In this document: one piece after another, positions 53,574 to 62,199 of the stretch | How positions within the stretch are numbered: position 1 is the first letter of the stretch | How the letters are laid out: the number at the start of each line of letters is the position of its first letter | DNA from: UBA3951 sp050952125 | GTDB lineage: Bacteria; Bacillota; Sulfobacillia; Fermentithermobacillales; Fermentithermobacillaceae | Assembly (NCBI GenBank): GCA_050952125.1 | Contig: JBMNKK010000004.1 | Location: 717,416-781,415, forward strand | Length of the DNA: 64,000 bases | Reading direction: 5' to 3' | Notes under the pieces: generated by a model | What the model saw: the letters and a program-made list of their open reading frames with translations, nothing else | The model's database searches: none | What the model was told of the DNA's origin: nothing | Position numbers and translations under genes: made by a program

Positions 53574-56500
53574 TGCCAAGTGGACAGCCAAGCAGTATAC
53601 TGTAACCTTTGATGCTCAGAATGGGACTGAATCCGAGACACAGCAAGTGACTTACGATGCTGCTTATGGAACATTGCCCACACCGACAAAGCCCGGCCAC
53701 ACCTTCCAAGGCTGGTTCACGGCAAAAACCGAAGGCGAGAAAGTGACCGCTACGACAGAAGTAAAAACTGCTGAGGACCACACCCTTTACGCCCAGTGGG
53801 AGATCAACACCTATAAAGTGACCTATAGTGCCGGTGCTAATGGTTCGTTAACCGCCAAGGTTGATGAAGAAATCATTACTTCCGGCTCCAATGTGGAGCA
53901 CTTCAGCGAGGTAGTTTTCACGGCTGAACCGTCAATAGGTTACCAGGTGAAAGAATGGACGGTGGGCGGGAATGTTGTTCCGGATGAAACAGGTTTAACC
54001 TATACCATTGCCAGCCTGGAAGGGGCTGTAACGGTGACGGTAGAGTTTGAAAAAACTACCTTTACCGTGGCTTTCAAAGACTGGGATGGCAGGGTACTAG
54101 ATACACAAGAAGTGGAACCCGGTGGATCAGCCACAGCACCAAATGATCCGGAAAGGGAAGGTTACACTTTTAAAGGTTGGGATAAGGATTTCACCGATGT
54201 CACCGGCAATCTAACTGTAACAGCGACCTATGCACTTTCTTCTATAGAAGACCTAAATAATTTGACATTGGCTGCCGATGCCATGGTAAGGCCGGCTTAC
54301 ACGGCAGATATAGAAGAATGGGATAACTACTGGGGCAACCTGCAGACAGAACTGCAGGAGGCAAAAGATGTTTATGACCAGATTAAAGGCCAGGACGTCC
54401 TAACTTCTGAGGAAATAACCCGGCTGGCAGGAGCCAAAGCAGACTTGCAGACTGCTATGGAGATCATCGAAGGCATTGAGGACTTTGACGCATCGCTGGG
54501 CGGCAGGGAATCCCCACTAGGGCTGGTAGAAACCGTTTATAATCGCTCCCTCATTTCCGACGGCTTCCAGTATGGCAGGCTGCGGTGCTTCTATGATAAA
54601 GAGGGAAGCGACCTATACTGGCTGTTGTCCGGGTTCTTACAAACACAAGGTTATTATCCCGGTACAACCGGGACCGGCATGAACCCGGGTCTGCAAAATG
54701 TAATGGCGTCAGAATCTATTGTCCGCCTGCAATCAGGTGAGAAAGCTGTAGAGATTTTCCATCCCGACGGAACGAGAAAGACACCCAAAGAACTGGAAGA
54801 TGAGGGTATCAATCTTGCATTGTACTGGTTATTTAACTGCGGCCTTTGGAAAACAGGGACCTATGTTGACCTGGTGGGTTTTGTAATCGACTGTCAACTG
54901 GTCGGAGAAACTAGTGGCGGAACCGAATTTATCAGGACCTACACCTTCCACTTTGTTGATGCAGGTGTGCACTTGTTTGAAAAAGACGTCAATTACCACG
55001 TTGTTAATGGGGCAGTTCTACGGGATTTTGAAGACTATAAGATTATAAACGTTACCCAAAACCTTAAATACACTGAGGGAACTATCCAGACGGCCATTAG
55101 CGCAGCCAATCCTGGAGACGAAATCCATGTTAGCCCGGGAATTTTCAACGAAAGCCTGACCATTGACAAGAGCATTGTCCTGCTTGGCAGTCATTACGCC
55201 GATCAGTACTATACCGTGCTCAATGGCGATGGATTGAGCAACAAGCCCGGAATTCAAATCTCAGCCGGAGTAGGCGACGTGACTATTACCGGATTTGAGA
55301 TTAAAGACTTTGATTCAGGTGGAATAGCTGCCCAAGATGCTGGGATAAATAATGTTACCATCAGAAGGAATTATATCCACGATGTCGGTGATGGGATCAA
55401 TGCGGGCACCGGCGGCGAAGCGACCCTATCAGATTGGTCTGTAAGCGACAATATAATCGATGTCAGCGGCACCGGTATCGCCTTGACCAACATCGGCAGT
55501 TTGACAGTGGATCAAAACGAGGTTACTGCGAGCACCGCTCTCGAAGTGAAGGCCCACAACAATACAGTGGATGATGTTGAAGTTACCAATAACAAATTCT
55601 CCGGCAACGTAAATATCCTGGCGCAATCGGCAACTGGTCAGTGTGCGACCTTCGAGACGGCAACCATCAAGGATAACACCATAAATGGCCGGATGGATAT
55701 CTGCACTTTGGCAGATGGGGAGGCTAAAGTCGCTGACCTCACCATACAAGGCAACGAAATCAACTTCAGTGATAAAGGCATTAACATCACAGCCAGCGCA
55801 CCCGGCAGCTCGGGGAACGCTGAAGTTGCAAGTATAACGGTGAAAGACAACGAACTCGTCGGTAGTTCAACGGGTATCGAGGTTTCTAGCAGCGGCGCCG
55901 GGAATGTAGAGCTGAAGAATTTGACTATTAGCGGCAACAATCTTACCATCAATAACCCGGCAGCAGGGAGCCATGCCCTAGGGCTGGCGGACGTGGCGGG
56001 CACCTCCAAGTTGGAAAACAACAAGATCACCTTGAGCGGCACCGCCGGCGGCGCCTATGACGGGGTTCGGATCTCCGGTAGTGCTACTGGCAAGTGGACC
56101 ATCAGCGGCAACGAGCTCTACGGTGATAATGTGGGCAGCAATAGCTCCGGCTTCCGCTTGGAAAGCAGCCTGGGATCATTAGCAGACCTGCAACTGTCCG
56201 GCAACCGGGTCACCGGCTGGACCAAGGGTGTTTACGCTGATGCGCTAACCTCCGGCATAACGGTGGAACTGCGCCGCAACTGGATTTACGGCAACTCGAG
56301 CTACGGGATCGAAAACGGCAACGGCGCCACCATCGATGCCATCCGCAACTACTGGGGCGACAAGAGCGGCCCCTATAACGCCTCCAACACCGGCGGGCAG
56401 GGCAACGCTGTCAGTAACAACGTGTACTTCGACCCCTGGCATCAGGACGTAGACTTCATCAGCTTCTCCGATGGAACCGTTACGAATCTGGATCAAGGCA

Positions 56501-59379
56501 AATACTACTCAACCATCCAGGAGGCTGTCTCCGAAGCCAATCCGGGCGATACCATCCAGGTGGCTCCGGGAACCTATAATGAGAGGGTCTATATCGATCG
56601 CAAAGTAACCCTCATCGGGGATCCCAGCGATCCGGATACCGCCGGTACTGGACCAAATGCCCCTGTCCTTGATGGCACCGGTCTTGGAGAAAGTGTTGAC
56701 GGGTTTCAAATCCAAAGGGATGCCCATGTAAGCGGGGTAACCATAGAAGGATTCGAAATCAGGAACTTTACGGGTGCAGGTATTTTTGTACACGGGCATC
56801 TAAGCGACGACACGACTATTTGCCACAATTACATCCACGATGTAGGTGGTCGCGGTGCAGTTTACATTTTCAACGCCTACGAGGAGGACCCAATTAAAAA
56901 TTTGCTTGTTACCTACAATAAAATTGAGAGATGTTCCTCAAGTGGTATATTCGCCAGCGGAATCAGCGAATCCAAACTCAGTAATAATGCAATCTCAAAC
57001 CCACTAGGCACCGACAGTGCGATTACCTTGATTGCTGAAGTCACCTCGCCAAATATGCACTTGGTTATGGAAGATGTCGCGATCAGTGAAAACGTAATTA
57101 CCAATTACACAGGACTTGCTGTTTGGGTATACAGTCAAGCATATTATGGCAACACCGCAGCGACAATCAAGGACGTAACAATCAAGGATAATACGATAAT
57201 TGCGGGCAAAGGTGTTGGCCTTGGTTGTAAGGATGATGGCGGCACCAATGTGATAACGGGCATAGCAGTTTTGGATAATGACATTGAAGCGAATCAAAAA
57301 AGCGGAGTTGCACTTGAGGGTTTCGCTGCTGCCAGCGGTTCTAATATCGTAAGCGGGAACACAATTATCTCCATTAACAGCGATATAGGACTCCAATTCT
57401 GGTACTGGAAAGGTCGTTCAGCGGAATGGATCATTGACGAGAACGAATTTACTGGGGCAAATGCCGCCGTCGGAATCAGTTATTGGGATCCTTTCGGGGA
57501 TGCAACAGTTGTGTTTTCCATCAACGGCAACACCTTTACCGGATGGGCAGACGGAATCGACCTATATTCACCTGCCGAAGAAATCATGCTTCGGAAGAAC
57601 CGGTTTACGGGCAACACCTGGGGAGCGATATATAACTCAGGTGGTTCCCTTATCAATGCCAAATACAATTACTGGGGCCATGAAAGCGGACCTTCAACAG
57701 TGGGTTCAGGAGAACAGATATCGGGCAACATCCTCTACGACCCCTGGTACACCGACATCGATTGCACGATTTCCTCTGACCAGGAGGCCATGGATCAGGA
57801 GCATGTAAACACAGCTATTGCCAAGGTTCCTGCCACAATTGCTGAGGTGGAGGTCCCCGGCGGCACTGGCGCCAGTGATGATGACAAGAAGGCAGCGGTA
57901 AAAGCCTACCTCGAAAACCTGGAAGGAATGGCTGCCCTGGGCGTGACAATAACGGTGGATGCCGGTTCAAGCAGCGGTTACAAGGTGACCATCACCAAGG
58001 GCGAGGTGACGGAGGTCAAAGACAATGTCCAGGTCACCAAGTTTACCATCCCGCCTGCGGATGAAGAAGCGGCCGGCATCGTGACCGCCTTGATTAGTGC
58101 TTTACCTAGTGCTGCGAATGTCAATCTTGACAACTACCTAAATTATCTGGCCGCAATCGAAGAGGCCGAGGCCGCCTTTAATGCGCTAACGGAACCCCAA
58201 AAAACGATTGTCGGTTGGTATCTTGAGGAGAAACTAGATGAATTAGTAACCAAAGTCGAAGGGCTGGTTTTGGAGGAATTGGATAGCAGGATTTTATCTG
58301 CCATAGATAAACTCCACCTTACTACGGGAATTGAAGAAGTCGGGTTTGTTGACCGGGAGGCAACTCTCTTCGTGGACGACCCGAACAAAAAGGTCTACGA
58401 ATTTGTGCAAAGCGGTGTAGTCTCCCTCTTCGAAAGCATGTTCCAGGATGTTGTGGCCATGAGGTTGGGGGAAGATCCCGACTGGTATGGCGTGGAAGGA
58501 ACCTCTGCCGGCGCCATGGAGGCCGGAGCACATATTGTATCCGTACTCCTGGGGCTTCCCTATGAATACGGAGAGGAATTTGGTGGTGTCTTCTCTCAAC
58601 TGGCTGCAGCCGATTTGGGTGACCTGCTCGATAAAAGCTTGAGCATTGAGGTGAAGATTCAACGGCTGGAAGACGGGAAGGAATACTTGGGGACCTACAT
58701 CATCGGGTTTTCACCTGCGAATGAAGGAGTCCGTGGCTTATTTAGCCCGATGCAACTGGAAACCTTCACCTTAACCTTCGATGGCAACGGCGGCACACCG
58801 GAACTAACCGAGGTGCAAGTTGAAAATGAAACAGCACTGGAAACACTGCCCGCCGTCAGTAGGGAAGGATACACCTTTATCGAGTGGAATACCTGCGCTG
58901 ATGGTAGCGGTGAGGCCTTTGATCTAAAGACTGCGATCACAGAAGATATGACCCTTTACGCGGTATGGAAAGAAGCAGAAACGGAAAAGCCGGGGCTGGA
59001 AGAGCCTATAGAAGAACCGGAAGGTGAATCAGAAGAACCCGAGGATGAGGAATCACCTGTGGAACTTGAAGAACCGGAAGAGGAAATAGAAGACGAGGAA
59101 GATGATAATGAAACAGGTGACCCCGACGAACCAGAAGGTGGAGAAACACCTGCGGAACCTGAAGACCCAGCCGATGAACCTGAAGAAACACCTACAGGAC
59201 CGGAAGAAGACGATGATGACGATTACGAGGAAACTGACCCAGATGCAATAGTTGACGAAGAAGAGGATGCAGAAGACGACGAAGAAAGGGATGGAAATAC
59301 GGAAAGTGGGGAAGGCAATAGCGGAGAGGAACAGAATGCAGACGGTGAAAACGGGGTGGAGGAAGATGGAGTAGCGTAA
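50473..59379 (+). CDS. Giant SLH-anchored repeat protein, C-terminal part (continuation after frameshift)
   Basis: This frame continues the preceding gene. GTG at 50473 lies inside a repeat, has no ribosome site and no signal peptide, so it is unlikely to be an independent start. The 2,968 residues contain the second copy of the duplicated block and further InlB repeats. A second copy of the TGMNPGLQNVM domain follows (about 54240-55020). Two right-handed parallel beta-helix regions (about 55040-56460 and 56480-57770) each end in NYWG..SGP motifs. A helical module (ALISALPSAANVNLDNYLNY) comes next, then a domain with VVSLFESMFQDVVAMRL, a last InlB unit and an acidic tail of about 130 residues rich in Glu, Asp and Pro. 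No LPXTG motif or C-terminal anchor is present, so surface attachment depends on the N-terminal SLH domains of the full-length product. Confidence 0.85.
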   Translation: MEHYQQDVTGDGYSLVEADTESLTGTTDATATATAKVYTGFTLNDDKSTMSGTIAADGSLVLKLYYDRDTFTVSFESNGGSDVGTITGVRYEATISAPTEPTKTGYTFGGWFKEEELVNAWNFDEDQVIVEITLYAKWEPTAATSVEILIDALPDVSDLTLGDLDSVEAAEAAYNALTEEEKGDVSSKHADKIEAVTGEIKRLVLADVDRRFNEAKEALKCEGTGIERVEYEDRTATFLIDNPDKDVFGFVNSGVTDLFEAMFQDVVRMKLNNKHSYELEGDFVGGLEAGARLVLVLLGHEEYIEDPFDHIPELMSLHMSDLQGKQVDIKLVVKPGIKDYSGEYIVEFKGIDCTVTINAVEGGVTGGGKYEIGSEVEITITPPDGKEIDTFSVDSENKKGELIDGKYTFNIKSDVTVKVTYAWKKYTVTFVDWDDTVIDTKSVKHGNSAVPPITVPTREGHTFSGWDVPLTNITQDLTVTATYTINRYTITFETGGGTVIGPITEDYGTAITIPSDPTKSGYTFDSWDKAIPETMPAGDMTITAQWTADEYSITYHLDGGTNDEANPVKYTIETETITLNDATKTGYSFGGWYDAATEGNKVTEIAKGSTGDIILYAKWTAKQYAVTFDAQNGTEPETQQVTYDAAYGTLPTPTKTGHTFQGWFTAATGGDEVTAETAVKTAKNHTLYAQWEINQYTITFDSDGGSAVESIKQNYGTAITVPSAPTRDGYTFKGWDPKLPETMPAEDLELTAQWTADEYSITYNLDNGTNHAENPAKYTIETETITLNDATKTGYSFGGWYDAATEGNKVTEIAKGSTGDKTLYARWSANEYTVTFDANGGDAPSLASKQVTYDGTYGELPEVTKTGHTFQGWFTAKTDGDEVTATTNVKTAEDHTLYALWEINEYTITFVTAGGNEIDSIKQNYGAAITAPSDPTRDGYTFKGWDKAIPTTMPAENITITAQWTADEYSITYNLAGGINDEDNPTTYTIETDTITLNPAIKTGYTFGGWYDKAEEGTKVTEIPQGSTGDIILYAKWTAKQYTVTFDAQNGTESETQQVTYDAAYGTLPTPTKPGHTFQGWFTAKTEGEKVTATTEVKTAEDHTLYAQWEINTYKVTYSAGANGSLTAKVDEEIITSGSNVEHFSEVVFTAEPSIGYQVKEWTVGGNVVPDETGLTYTIASLEGAVTVTVEFEKTTFTVAFKDWDGRVLDTQEVEPGGSATAPNDPEREGYTFKGWDKDFTDVTGNLTVTATYALSSIEDLNNLTLAADAMVRPAYTADIEEWDNYWGNLQTELQEAKDVYDQIKGQDVLTSEEITRLAGAKADLQTAMEIIEGIEDFDASLGGRESPLGLVETVYNRSLISDGFQYGRLRCFYDKEGSDLYWLLSGFLQTQGYYPGTTGTGMNPGLQNVMASESIVRLQSGEKAVEIFHPDGTRKTPKELEDEGINLALYWLFNCGLWKTGTYVDLVGFVIDCQLVGETSGGTEFIRTYTFHFVDAGVHLFEKDVNYHVVNGAVLRDFEDYKIINVTQNLKYTEGTIQTAISAANPGDEIHVSPGIFNESLTIDKSIVLLGSHYADQYYTVLNGDGLSNKPGIQISAGVGDVTITGFEIKDFDSGGIAAQDAGINNVTIRRNYIHDVGDGINAGTGGEATLSDWSVSDNIIDVSGTGIALTNIGSLTVDQNEVTASTALEVKAHNNTVDDVEVTNNKFSGNVNILAQSATGQCATFETATIKDNTINGRMDICTLADGEAKVADLTIQGNEINFSDKGINITASAPGSSGNAEVASITVKDNELVGSSTGIEVSSSGAGNVELKNLTISGNNLTINNPAAGSHALGLADVAGTSKLENNKITLSGTAGGAYDGVRISGSATGKWTISGNELYGDNVGSNSSGFRLESSLGSLADLQLSGNRVTGWTKGVYADALTSGITVELRRNWIYGNSSYGIENGNGATIDAIRNYWGDKSGPYNASNTGGQGNAVSNNVYFDPWHQDVDFISFSDGTVTNLDQGKYYSTIQEAVSEANPGDTIQVAPGTYNERVYIDRKVTLIGDPSDPDTAGTGPNAPVLDGTGLGESVDGFQIQRDAHVSGVTIEGFEIRNFTGAGIFVHGHLSDDTTICHNYIHDVGGRGAVYIFNAYEEDPIKNLLVTYNKIERCSSSGIFASGISESKLSNNAISNPLGTDSAITLIAEVTSPNMHLVMEDVAISENVITNYTGLAVWVYSQAYYGNTAATIKDVTIKDNTIIAGKGVGLGCKDDGGTNVITGIAVLDNDIEANQKSGVALEGFAAASGSNIVSGNTIISINSDIGLQFWYWKGRSAEWIIDENEFTGANAAVGISYWDPFGDATVVFSINGNTFTGWADGIDLYSPAEEIMLRKNRFTGNTWGAIYNSGGSLINAKYNYWGHESGPSTVGSGEQISGNILYDPWYTDIDCTISSDQEAMDQEHVNTAIAKVPATIAEVEVPGGTGASDDDKKAAVKAYLENLEGMAALGVTITVDAGSSSGYKVTITKGEVTEVKDNVQVTKFTIPPADEEAAGIVTALISALPSAANVNLDNYLNYLAAIEEAEAAFNALTEPQKTIVGWYLEEKLDELVTKVEGLVLEELDSRILSAIDKLHLTTGIEEVGFVDREATLFVDDPNKKVYEFVQSGVVSLFESMFQDVVAMRLGEDPDWYGVEGTSAGAMEAGAHIVSVLLGLPYEYGEEFGGVFSQLAAADLGDLLDKSLSIEVKIQRLEDGKEYLGTYIIGFSPANEGVRGLFSPMQLETFTLTFDGNGGTPELTEVQVENETALETLPAVSREGYTFIEWNTCADGSGEAFDLKTAITEDMTLYAVWKEAETEKPGLEEPIEEPEGESEEPEDEESPVELEEPEEEIEDEEDDNETGDPDEPEGGETPAEPEDPADEPEETPTGPEEDDDDDYEETDPDAIVDEEEDAEDDEERDGNTESGEGNSGEEQNADGENGVEEDGVA

Positions 59380-59409
59380 ATTAATCTGCTAGTTGGATAG
59401 GAACCAGAA

Positions 59410-59462
59410 CGCCCCGTGGGAAAGCAGGCAATTTAGCGCTCTCCCACGGGGCGGTGTTTTTT
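59410..59462 (+). terminator. Intrinsic terminator after the giant gene
   Basis: A perfect 12-bp stem (CGCCCCGTGGGA with TCCCACGGGGCG) with a 20-base loop is followed by GTG and six T residues. It is a strong terminator 31 bases after the stop. Confidence 0.9.
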
Positions 59463-59494
59463 CATAAAGTTAACCCCGAATTTATGACGGAATA

Positions 59495-59503
59495 TGTTAT
59501 AAT
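59495..59503 (+). promoter_or_regulatory. Extended -10 promoter of the ImmA/IrrE-type gene
   Basis: TGTTATAAT at 59495-59503 is a perfect extended -10. No strong -35 is placed 17 bases upstream. The leader then has GGAGGAGGTG five bases before the GTG start at 59552. Confidence 0.5.
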
Positions 59504-59551
59504 TTACCTATAAAATAGTCTATTCGTACTAATTATGGAGGAGGTGTCTAC

Positions 59552-61282
59552 GTGGCAAGTGACCGCTCTTTTACAAACTACATAAAAACCAGATTTTACG
59601 ACCCCATCTACACAGCCGCTAGCGATTTTGTGGAACAGAACTGGGAAAGCTTCGACCTGCGCATTTCCAATGTCCACACCATCGGCGGGGTGGCTATGTC
59701 GGATATGGAAATAAAATTTGTATCGGTTGGCGACCTCCCGAATTTGAAAATAGAATTCGATGTGGTTGTGGATGCCGAAATTGAAGTTACAGAGGGCGAC
59801 TATCATTACGATGATTATGATATCTGCAACCAGTGGCTTACCGTCCGCTGTGCTGGGGACTTGGCATGCAGTTTAGATGATTTTCAGATTGTCAGTATTG
59901 CCGTATACCAAAAGGGGCAGATGTCAAAACCCCTCTCCGATGCCCTTGTTCCATACATTTATAAAGAAGACTTGGAGTCAGAAGCTCTTAATTTTTTACA
60001 AAGGTATTACCCCGAAGCATTAAAAACCCCTATGGCGGTTGAACCGTTAAAACTGGCCAAAAAAATGGGGCTACAGGTGGCAGTACGGGAAATAACTGAA
60101 GACCTCTCTATCTTTGGCCAGATATATTTTCAAGACTCTGACGCAGAATTTTATGATCCCGGACGGGGAGAATTAGTTAAAACAGCAGTCGAGGCTAGAA
60201 CAATTATTGTTGATCCCAATGTATTTTTCTTACGCAATTTAGGCGCTGTCAATAATACCATTGTTCATGAGTGTGTCCACTGGGACAAGCACAGAAAAGC
60301 CTTTGAACTGGAACGCCTATATAATGTCAGTGTTACTAAAATTAAATGCCAGGTGGTTGGCGGCATAAAAGATGATGAAAGAAATGCCACCGACTGGATG
60401 GAATGGCAGGCCAACTCCCTTGCACCAAGAATCCAAATGCCTCTGGGTCCCTTTAAAACCAAAGCACATGAATTTATTAAAACCTTTCAAAAAGAATTAG
60501 GCACCACTGATCTGATAGATGTAATGGAACCTGTCATTGATGCCCTGGCTACTTTCTTCTGTGTTTCCCGCTTGGCAGCCAAAATTCGTATGATTGATGC
60601 CGGATATGAGGAAGCCATCGGGACATTCACCTATATAGATGGCCGCTATGTTAAGCCCCATAGATTCAAAAAGGGTGTTTTGGAAAGGAATCAAACCTTC
60701 TCCATTAGCGCTATAGATGCTGCGATTCAAAGCCTTGCTCATCCAGAAATAAAAAATGGCAATTACCTATACATAGATTCCCACTTCGTCTTAGATCATC
60801 CAAAGTATGTAACAGTGAATTTGTTAGGCGAAACCGTACTTACTAGATACGCCCGAACTCATATGGATGAGTGCTGTCTAATTTTTGACTTGTCGGTGCA
60901 GGCCGGTGGTAAAGAAAGATACTTTACTGAGTGCTTTTTAAATAGGGATGAAAGTTCTAATATCACCTTTAGAATTGAATATAATCACGGCTACCAACAT
61001 GCCGCCCCTGAAAAACAGACAGAATTGTTGTTGGGTGTGCTTCGGCAAGAAACTGAAATCTATCGTCAATTAACAACTGATTACCGTGATTGCCTTAACA
61101 AGGCGCGTGAGTGGAGGAAAGTAACATACGAAGAATTAGGTGAAAGAATATTTATGGATGAAAGTGCCGCCAGAAGAATTATTAATGGTCAAACCCAAGG
61201 CTCCATCAATACACTGGTTTTAATTTGCCTTGCCCTCCATCTGCCCCCTAAAATTAGCAAACATATGTCAACGGCCATTTAA
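59552..61282 (+). CDS. ImmA/IrrE-family metallopeptidase with C-terminal helix-turn-helix, 3' end disrupted by IS21
   Basis: The zinc motif HECVH is at residues 239-243, and a downstream glutamate in WMEWQAN (about residue 284) is a likely third ligand, as in ImmA/IrrE proteases. ImmA of ICEBs1 cleaves a phage-type repressor; IrrE of Deinococcus cleaves DdrO. The N-terminal 160 residues are of unknown type. The C-terminus has a Cro-like helix-turn-helix (TYEELGERIFMDESAARRII). GTG at 59552 has an excellent ribosome site. The last four residues and the stop come from the left end of the IS element, so the natural C-terminus has been replaced. No cognate repressor gene is visible in the window. 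Confidence 0.85.
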   Translation: MASDRSFTNYIKTRFYDPIYTAASDFVEQNWESFDLRISNVHTIGGVAMSDMEIKFVSVGDLPNLKIEFDVVVDAEIEVTEGDYHYDDYDICNQWLTVRCAGDLACSLDDFQIVSIAVYQKGQMSKPLSDALVPYIYKEDLESEALNFLQRYYPEALKTPMAVEPLKLAKKMGLQVAVREITEDLSIFGQIYFQDSDAEFYDPGRGELVKTAVEARTIIVDPNVFFLRNLGAVNNTIVHECVHWDKHRKAFELERLYNVSVTKIKCQVVGGIKDDERNATDWMEWQANSLAPRIQMPLGPFKTKAHEFIKTFQKELGTTDLIDVMEPVIDALATFFCVSRLAAKIRMIDAGYEEAIGTFTYIDGRYVKPHRFKKGVLERNQTFSISAIDAAIQSLAHPEIKNGNYLYIDSHFVLDHPKYVTVNLLGETVLTRYARTHMDECCLIFDLSVQAGGKERYFTECFLNRDESSNITFRIEYNHGYQHAAPEKQTELLLGVLRQETEIYRQLTTDYRDCLNKAREWRKVTYEELGERIFMDESAARRIINGQTQGSINTLVLICLALHLPPKISKHMSTAI

Positions 61283-61398
61283 ATCTCCCCACTTTCGGCC
61301 AAACTTTTCCCCACCTCCTTTGTCGTTCGCTTGTCAACGGCCATTTAAATCTCCCCACTTTCGGCCAAACTTTTTCCCCACCTCCTTTGTCGTTCGCT
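61266..61398 (+). repeat. Tandem duplication of the IS21 left end (2 x about 66 bp)
   Basis: The segment from TGTCAACGGCCATTTAAATC to CTTTGTCGTTCGCT occurs at 61266-61331 and again at 61332-61398, differing by one extra T in the second copy. It carries the transposase-site motif CCCCACTTTCGGCCAAAC twice. Confidence 0.9.
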
Positions 61399-61428
61399 GA
61401 CGTTTCGAATCGGTAGTGCTAGACAGCT

Positions 61429-62199
61429 TTAGGCCAGCGGCGCCACCTCCTTGCCGTCCCTCTTCACGTGATCTCTCAAACGGTAGCTGTCACCTTTTAG
61501 GTTGAACAGGTGAGCGTGATGCAGCAGTCTGTCGAGGATCGCCGTGACGATGACCGAGTCGTGGAAGACCCCGGACCACTCCTGAAACGGTCTGTTGCTC
61601 GTCACGATGACAGCCTGTCGTTCGTATGCCTGGTTGATGACCTGGAAGAAGTGGTTCGAGGCTGTCTTGTCCAGACTGAGAAACCCTAATTCATCGATGA
61701 TGAGCAGGTCGAATTTGCCGTATCGCTCGAGTTCCCGTTTGAAGTTACCGTCCGCCAGGGAGGCGTAGAGGCTGTCAGCGAGTTCCTGGGCGGTTGTGAA
61801 GCGCACGTTGTACCCGGCTTCCACGGCCAAGTGGCCCAAGGAGATCGCCAGGTGCGACTTCCCGACACCACTGGGTCCCAAGAAGATCACGTTCTCTGCC
61901 GCTCTCACGAAGTCCAGGTTCGTGAGCATTCGCACTCGCGCCTCGTTTACCGCCGGCTGAAGTCCAAAATCGAACTTATCCAGGGTCTTTCCGGAGGGGA
62001 ACCGCGCCACGCGAAAGCGGAGTTCCTTCTGCGTGGCGTCTCTGGCCATCACCTCTTGGTCCACCAGATAGGTCACCAGTGAGAGCGGGTCTTTGAAACG
62101 CATGAGCTGCTCACGTTCAGCATCCGACTCGAGAATCTCACGGAAACGTCGCAGTTTCAGGCGCTTAAGTCCTGCCTCAAGGCTTTCCATGGAACTCAT
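61429..62199 (-). CDS. istB: IS21-family helper ATPase IstB
   Basis: IstB is the AAA+ ATPase that remodels target DNA and recruits the IstA transposase. The 256-residue protein has Walker A in LGPSGVGKSHLAISLG, Walker B in LLIIDELGFLSLDK, and the IstB/DnaC-type C-terminal region (AVIVTSNRPFQEWSGVF). The ATG at 62199 overlaps the istA stop. The length is normal and the frame is intact, so the element may still be active. Confidence 0.93.
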   Translation of the reverse strand: MSSMESLEAGLKRLKLRRFREILESDAEREQLMRFKDPLSLVTYLVDQEVMARDATQKELRFRVARFPSGKTLDKFDFGLQPAVNEARVRMLTNLDFVRAAENVIFLGPSGVGKSHLAISLGHLAVEAGYNVRFTTAQELADSLYASLADGNFKRELERYGKFDLLIIDELGFLSLDKTASNHFFQVINQAYERQAVIVTSNRPFQEWSGVFHDSVIVTAILDRLLHHAHLFNLKGDSYRLRDHVKRDGKEVAPLA

